From Hygrocybe punicea (taxonomy: Eukaryota; Basidiomycota; Agaricomycetes; Agaricales; Hygrophoraceae), in assembly GCA_963556145.1 (NCBI GenBank), contig OY744469.1, positions 3,072,767-3,136,766 on the forward strand: DNA of 64,000 nt, given 5' to 3'. The position numbers and the translations under genes were made by a program. The notes under the pieces are model-generated. The model was not told the DNA's origin. It worked only from the letters and a program-made list of their open reading frames with translations, and made no database searches. This document shows, in pieces, positions 59,179-64,000 of this stretch (its first letter is position 1; each line of letters starts with the position of its first letter).

Positions 59179-60530
59179 ATGCTGTCGAGGCTGTCTGCGG
59201 GAACCCTGAAAAATGCTGGGCCGCTGAGGACTCACTCAGGCTTTTTGTTAACAGGGGCGCGTTCTGCGTCGGTGAGCCAATTGTCACCCTGAAATTTGTT
59301 TATGAACTTGAAGAGTCCATAAACCGGACATAGGTTCGCTTTGGTTCAAGTTCTGCCTCTCATCCATCTGCTTTCCAGGTGCGCTTATTAGGATATTACA
59401 TTGTGACTGAACTTTTCGTACTCATGTGTATGCACAAGTCACTGTTGAATTCCCGAGTAACGCTGGCTTCTCTAACACTTTTCTCCGTGGGCTCGATTGC
59501 ATGGTATACCCATCTTTATGGTGCACTCCCTTTTCTCGGCCAAGTACATGCCAACTCACTTGCGGAGGATGGTCTTCATCCTCCGTCGTATCCCTGGTCC
59601 CACAAAGGCTTGCTAGACACGTTCGACCATGCCAGGTATGATCTCGTTACGGTTTTGCATTGTCAACATCCCTCACAAAGATTCAATAATATCAGCATTC
59701 GTAGAGGATACCAAGTGTATCGGGAAGTCTGCGCGGCATGCCACTCTTTAGACAGAATCGCTTGGCGCAATTTGGTTGGTGTATCTCACACCGCCGACGA
59801 AGCTAGAGAGATGGCCGAAGCAGTAGAGTATGAGGATGGTCCGAACGGTGAAGGAGAGATGTTCATGCGGCCGGGAAAGCTTGCGGACTATATGCCAGCC
59901 CCTTACCCAAACGAAGAAGCAGCTCGAGCCGGAAATGCCGGTGCATTGCCACCAGACCTAAGCTTGATCGTCAAGGCTCGTCACGGTGGTGCGGTCAGTG
60001 ATGCCTCCTTGTGCCATATTGTACTACTGAACAGAAATGTTACTTAACGGAACAGGACTACATATTTTCTCTTCTGACGGGCTATATTGAACCCCCGGCG
60101 GGAGTCGAAATACGTGAAGGCTTGAACTACAACCCATACTTCCCTGGTGGCGCCATTGCTATGGCGCGTGTACTTTTTGATGGGTTGGTAGAGTACGACG
60201 ATAGTAAGACGCGTTCTACGCATGATTCTCTGCAGAATTGACATGTTCTGCTTCAGAAACATCTGCAACAACCAGTCAAATGGCAAAGGACGTTGTGACA
60301 TTCTTAAACTGGGCTGCAGAGCCAGAACATGATGAGAGGAAGAAATATGGGTTAAAGGCGGTCATTCTGTTCTCTGCGCTAACTGCTCTAAGCCTTTACC
60401 TCAAGCGTTTCAAGTGGACAGCCATCAAGAATAGGAAGCTGTGTGAGTTCCGTTTAATGTGTTGAGAAACGTCACCAGAGATTCATACTGTCTTGCAGTC
60501 TACAACCCTCCAGCGGATAAAACTCATTAG
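59179..60530 (+). CDS. CYT1: cytochrome c1 heme protein, complex III
   Basis: Carries electrons from the Rieske protein to cytochrome c. The ATG at 59179 gives a mitochondrial presequence, [18 protein letters not shown], with donor GTGAGC at 59272. Then comes a hydrophobic sorting segment, [14 protein letters not shown] (~59465). [19 protein letters not shown] leads to the covalent heme site CAACHSLDR (~59740). [14 protein letters not shown] (59950), [27 protein letters not shown] (~60130), with the axial Met in this block, and the C-terminal membrane helix [21 protein letters not shown] (60355-60420) complete the family. Stop at 60530. Introns are short, and the joint between exon 1 and the sorting segment is the least certain. 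Confidence 0.93.
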
Positions 60531-60645
60531 ATAGAATAAGCATGTTACATAATGATACTTATGTAATAAAGCACATGCACGCCGTGAGAATATTTACGTT
60601 CGTTGACAGTGGCAGCCAGCATTTCCAGTTAGTCCATCGCCCATC

Positions 60646-62499
60646 ATGTCCTCACCTTCTTGGCCTCCACAGCTCAAGTGCGCACAGCGAATGCCTTCGC
60701 TGTCGCTGCCAACTGAACCACGTTTTACTCACCCCGCAGAGACTGGGTTGCACAATGCTTGGGACAAATGACCGACGCAAACAGAACAGAAGCTCAGGCT
60801 GAATTAAGACAGGTAATTGCTGATGCTTTTGCTGCCAAGACCCTTTGGGCAACCGACTGGTCCGGTGTGCAACTTTCGAGGTTCTCCCAGCTTTCCTGTC
60901 CTTGCATCATGTTCATTGATTTGTGCTTTCGTCTTCTTGCTATCAGTCTAATGCCAAAACCTCCACCAAATTTGAAGAGAAAAATGTTTGCTGCGATCTT
61001 TCTGTCAACTCCCCGCGAGGTCCTAATGCCATCTCTATGGTACTCAGACATGATGGCCCTTTCGCAAACAAAAAAGTAAAGAAAGCCTCCCTCAGAAATA
61101 CCAACCCACATACGTTTGACCCAAATGACCAAGCCGCTCTCAACCGGAGAGCGGAACGCTTCCAGCGCGAACATGAAATAGAGCGACTGAAAAGTATGAA
61201 AATTGGTGCTGGCGGGACGAATCTCGGTCAGGCATCTCTCAAGGCCAATTACCAAAATGCTCACCTCTTCAATGATCGGTTACCTTCTCGCTCGACGTCG
61301 CCGTCAATACTGGGCAACCCTGATGATCCTGAGGGTAATCCGGTATTCTTTCATATCCGGCTTCCACGATAGCAATGTTCATTTTTGATCCAGAATGTTC
61401 CCAATTGGGATCCGTTCACAATTGTTGGAACAAATCAGGAAATATTCAAGGATTATCTCCGATTGACAACTGCATGTTTTGATGTTTTACGGTCATCCAT
61501 ATCCTGATATCCAACGTCCAGGAACCAAAACCAGATCAAATCCGGCCGTATTCAGTTCTTCAACAGACTCTCACTGAGCTCAAGAAACGATGGCGAGAGA
61601 AGTGCAAGTATCACTGGATTTGTAGCCAGCTGAAGAGCATCCGACAAGATCTCACCGTGCGTCGGGGTTATCCTTTTAAGGAACCGTCAGCGTCAGGTCA
61701 TTGTCTGCTTTTGCAGGTCCAACGCATCAAAAATGAGTTCACAGTTCAGGTCTACGAAATTCACGCGCGGATGGCTCTAGAAAGTGTATGTCTTCTGCCA
61801 CAGTCACTGAGAGAATTCCTTCAATCGCAACGTAGAGCGATATGGTTGAATATAACCAGTGTCAAGCAACGTTGAAGATACTTTACGAGCTCGGCATACC
61901 TGGCAAAGTGGAAGAGTTTACGGCATATCGCATTCTCCTACTTTTACACGGCCGGAATAAAAGTGGTACGTCGCCTTGCTTCTTCCGTTCAAGGTTATAC
62001 GGCGCTCATACTTTCTCTCGTAGACTTGAATCTTTTCGTAGGTCAGCTAACTCCTCGACAGAAAGCAGATCCAGCAGTCCGCCACGCGCTGAATGTGCAG
62101 CGCGCGCTGTCGATGGGGAATTATCATGCTTTATTTGGGTTATATTTGAGTGCCCCAAACATGGGCGCCTACATCATGGACCACTTCATTGACAGAGAGA
62201 GAGTAAAAGCCCTCATGGTGATCACGAAAGCGTGAGCATTCTATCATTTCTTTTCATTTCTTTGTACCAACGAACTGTGCAGATATAGAACAGTGTCTCT
62301 CCCCTTCATTCAAAACGAGCTGGCGTTTGACTCGTTATCTTCTGCGCGGGAGTTTCTCGTGGCTCACTCGGCTGCATTTTTCGTCAATCCCACCAGCCCC
62401 GATTCTCAGAAGACGCTCGATTGCAAACCTGCCGGGCCCAAGCTTGCGCAGGTGTTCGAGGAAATTTTTCGCAAGGTCCTCATCAAGGGTGCAATATAG
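60646..62499 (+). CDS. SAC3/GANP-domain protein, LENG8/Thp3 type
   Basis: Predicted RNA-processing or export factor of the SAC3/GANP family. The ATG at 60646 opens MSSPSWPPQL; early exons give DWVAQCLGQM and AFAAKTLWATDW. A basic linker follows (RRAERFQREHEIERLKSM, ~61150). The SAC3 domain runs VLQQTLTELKKRW (~61560), CSQLKSIRQDLTVQRI and FTVQVYEIHARMALE (~61620-61775), EYNQCQATLKILYELGIPG (~61845) and ALSMGNYHALFGLYLSAPN (~62105), ending IKGAI at 62499. The LTVQ-I-N-F block is the strongest marker of the LENG8/Thp3 subgroup. Nuclear location is expected. Short introns throughout. Confidence 0.87.
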
Positions 62500-62814
62500 C
62501 ACATGGTCATACACGGTTCACACATACGATGTCGTTCATCTTATTCTGCCTGTTTTTTTGTTTTGTTCCATCGCTCCCCATCATTTGTTTTCAACATCTC
62601 ACGATTGCCTCGACCAAATCACTTAGACTGCTCGCCAGGACATAGATGAACGCCAACTCCCGTGGTTTATTGCTGGAGTATCGTCTCCGGCAGGTGACTT
62701 TGGGGCTTACACGTTGTTGGGTGCGATTATTAACAGGTAGCCGCACGGGTGTGTTGAAACAACAGTGATTGTACAGTGGAAATAATAATAAATTGACTTA
62801 ACATCTAATTCAAA
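62500..62814. other. convergent intergenic stretch
   Basis: 315 bp between the 3' ends of the SAC3 gene and SEN2. No gene seen. Confidence 0.4.
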
Positions 62815-64000
62815 TCAATCACGCATCCGGGCCGGAATAAACCTGCGGAGGGTTACCTCCCTGACAGAATAATGCGCAAGGCAAGCTGGCGAAGCCAGAA
62901 CGTCAAGAGAGAGGCGTGACCGCGCTGGAATGGTCACATAAGTGAGGATAAGAGTCTGCGGGGGGTGGTCGTTGACTTCTAGTCTTCAGGAAGAGAAATT
63001 AGTTGGACATGCCTTCTGGACTTGAGAATTTACCCGGTTGATTGTGCTGAGCCATGACCAGGTGAACGGGGACGAATTGGGGAGATCCAGAGAAGAGGTT
63101 GCCTGGTCCTCCGGATCTTCGTACACGGGGCAGACTACTAATGCGAATCTGTGACAGCATAGAGCAGAATGAACAACGTGAAGGAGAAGTGGAACGTTGT
63201 CACCTACTCGGCGTGAGTGAAAACTGGTCCTCGTTTATATAGGAGGTAGTCGACGCAAAACTTGATACCGCCTTTCACAACCCATCCAAGTGAACGATAG
63301 TGGTGATAGACCACGTAGTGAATTAAGAAAGGGTTATCAAATTGGAGCCGTAACGGGTCGGATAATGGAGAAGTTAGGTGCACAGATTGGAAAGCAGACC
63401 ATACTTGGTGCAGACTCATAGTTTCGTGCTGGATGACGAAATTCAGTTTTGGACCTGGCGACGTTCATTGAAATGATAGATACCGTATTTGGATCTAGGA
63501 TTGCCAGACAATCTAAATTCCAAAGAAGAAAAAAGGCCTCTGGCAGAGTGAGTTGTAGATGTTCAATGTCTTCCGGAGGTTCCTCGTTCTCAGCCTCAAC
63601 CTTGTCCAAAGAAACGGATGGTCCTGTCCCTGTCGGAACAGATGCGGTTGGAGGTTTCCATGTCGCTGCGGAAGGAATTGTCGGGCCAGACAGTGCGGGA
63701 GATACTATAAGACCTTTAGCAAACGCTGCCTCCGCTTCTGCCGCAGCCGCCGCAATGGCCTTTGCACGGTCGAGTTTAAACTGTTTCCGCTCGGCTCGGC
63801 GCTTTGCCGTGATCTCTTCAGAGGTCAACTCTGGTGGCCGAGCAAGAAGAGATCAGTTCTTAGCTGGCGCTTCAAATAATCGAACAGAGAAAGCACGAAC
63901 GCTTTCCCTCCGTTTTCCTTGGATTTGTCTGCCTCTTGAGCCAACTTGGTTCGCTCCGTGACAGGTCCCCCTTGCCGAAAAACCCTCGCCTCCAGAGAAT
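62815..64000 (-). CDS. SEN2: tRNA-splicing endonuclease subunit Sen2, partial at the window end
   Basis: Catalytic subunit that cuts pre-tRNA at the 5' splice site. The 5' part lies beyond 64000. Visible from the window edge: [20 protein letters not shown] (edge, ~63990-63930), a Sen2 hallmark; [15 protein letters not shown] after an intron; [13 protein letters not shown] (~63550); and the nuclease domain [19 protein letters not shown] (~63290) and [16 protein letters not shown] (63225-63120), with the catalytic Tyr and His. The catalytic Lys is in VQK, then [11 protein letters not shown] follows after an intron. That intron starts GCATGT and ends CCGCAG, so it is GC-AG; a GT alternative nearby would delete the Lys. 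It stops at 62815 (RFIPARMRD). Confidence 0.92.

Overview
This window looks like nuclear DNA of a mushroom-forming basidiomycete (Agaricomycetes). The genes are packed and interrupted by many short GT-AG introns of about 50-60 nt. The gene set is eukaryotic and fungal: DNA polymerase delta, condensin, a velvet factor, a Met5-type sulfite reductase, Tim23, cytochrome c1 and Sen2. The retroelements are a Ty3/Gypsy LTR element and a DIRS-type tyrosine-recombinase element of the kind common in this class. I do not assign a species. I recognised no tRNA, rRNA or CRISPR array.

The window has two halves with a sharp border near 19.5 kb. The first part (1-19.5 kb) is a transposon nest. A 9.7-kb Ty3/Gypsy element (1074-10781, coding on the minus strand) has two 838-bp LTRs, a gag-protease ORF and a pol ORF broken by three in-frame TGA codons. 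Between pol and its 3' LTR, on the opposite strand, it carries an apparently intact four-exon gene for a coiled-coil protein with a Zn2Cys6-like cluster. After it come GT-rich minisatellites, a hAT-like non-autonomous element holding a 175-bp tandem duplication, and a ~0.9-kb element with two nested inverted-repeat pairs. A DIRS retrotransposon (about 14.35-19.5 kb, minus strand) encodes gag, RT-RNase H and a tyrosine recombinase; the last two are each broken by one TGA. By my hand count 15 of 18 LTR differences are CpG transitions, and several stops fit CGA to TGA, so methylation-driven decay is likely.

The second part (19.68-64 kb) is gene-dense and housekeeping in character. In order: DNA polymerase delta catalytic subunit (+), condensin Brn1/Cnd2 (+), a glyoxalase-fold protein (+), an uncertain small gene (+), alanine-glyoxylate aminotransferase (+), sulfite reductase beta subunit (-), ATP sulfurylase (-), a homeodomain protein (-), an acidic AT-hook protein (-), AATF/Bfr2 (+), an unresolved gene (+), a secreted zincin with a histone-H1-like tail (+), a PX-domain sorting nexin (+), a P-loop kinase with an RG-rich tail (+), a mitochondrial TPR protein (-), Tim23 (+), a velvet factor (+), a CYSTM protein (+), cytochrome c1 (+), a LENG8/Thp3-type SAC3 protein (+) and Sen2 (-, cut by the window end).

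Two neighbour pairs share a pathway. The first and last-but-one steps of sulfate reduction (ATP sulfurylase and sulfite reductase) are adjacent on one strand. The TPR protein and Tim23, both likely mitochondrial, diverge from a 167-bp spacer. Gene spans run from start codon to stop codon and include introns. Exon joints were read by eye and are given only where they could be checked by reading frame.
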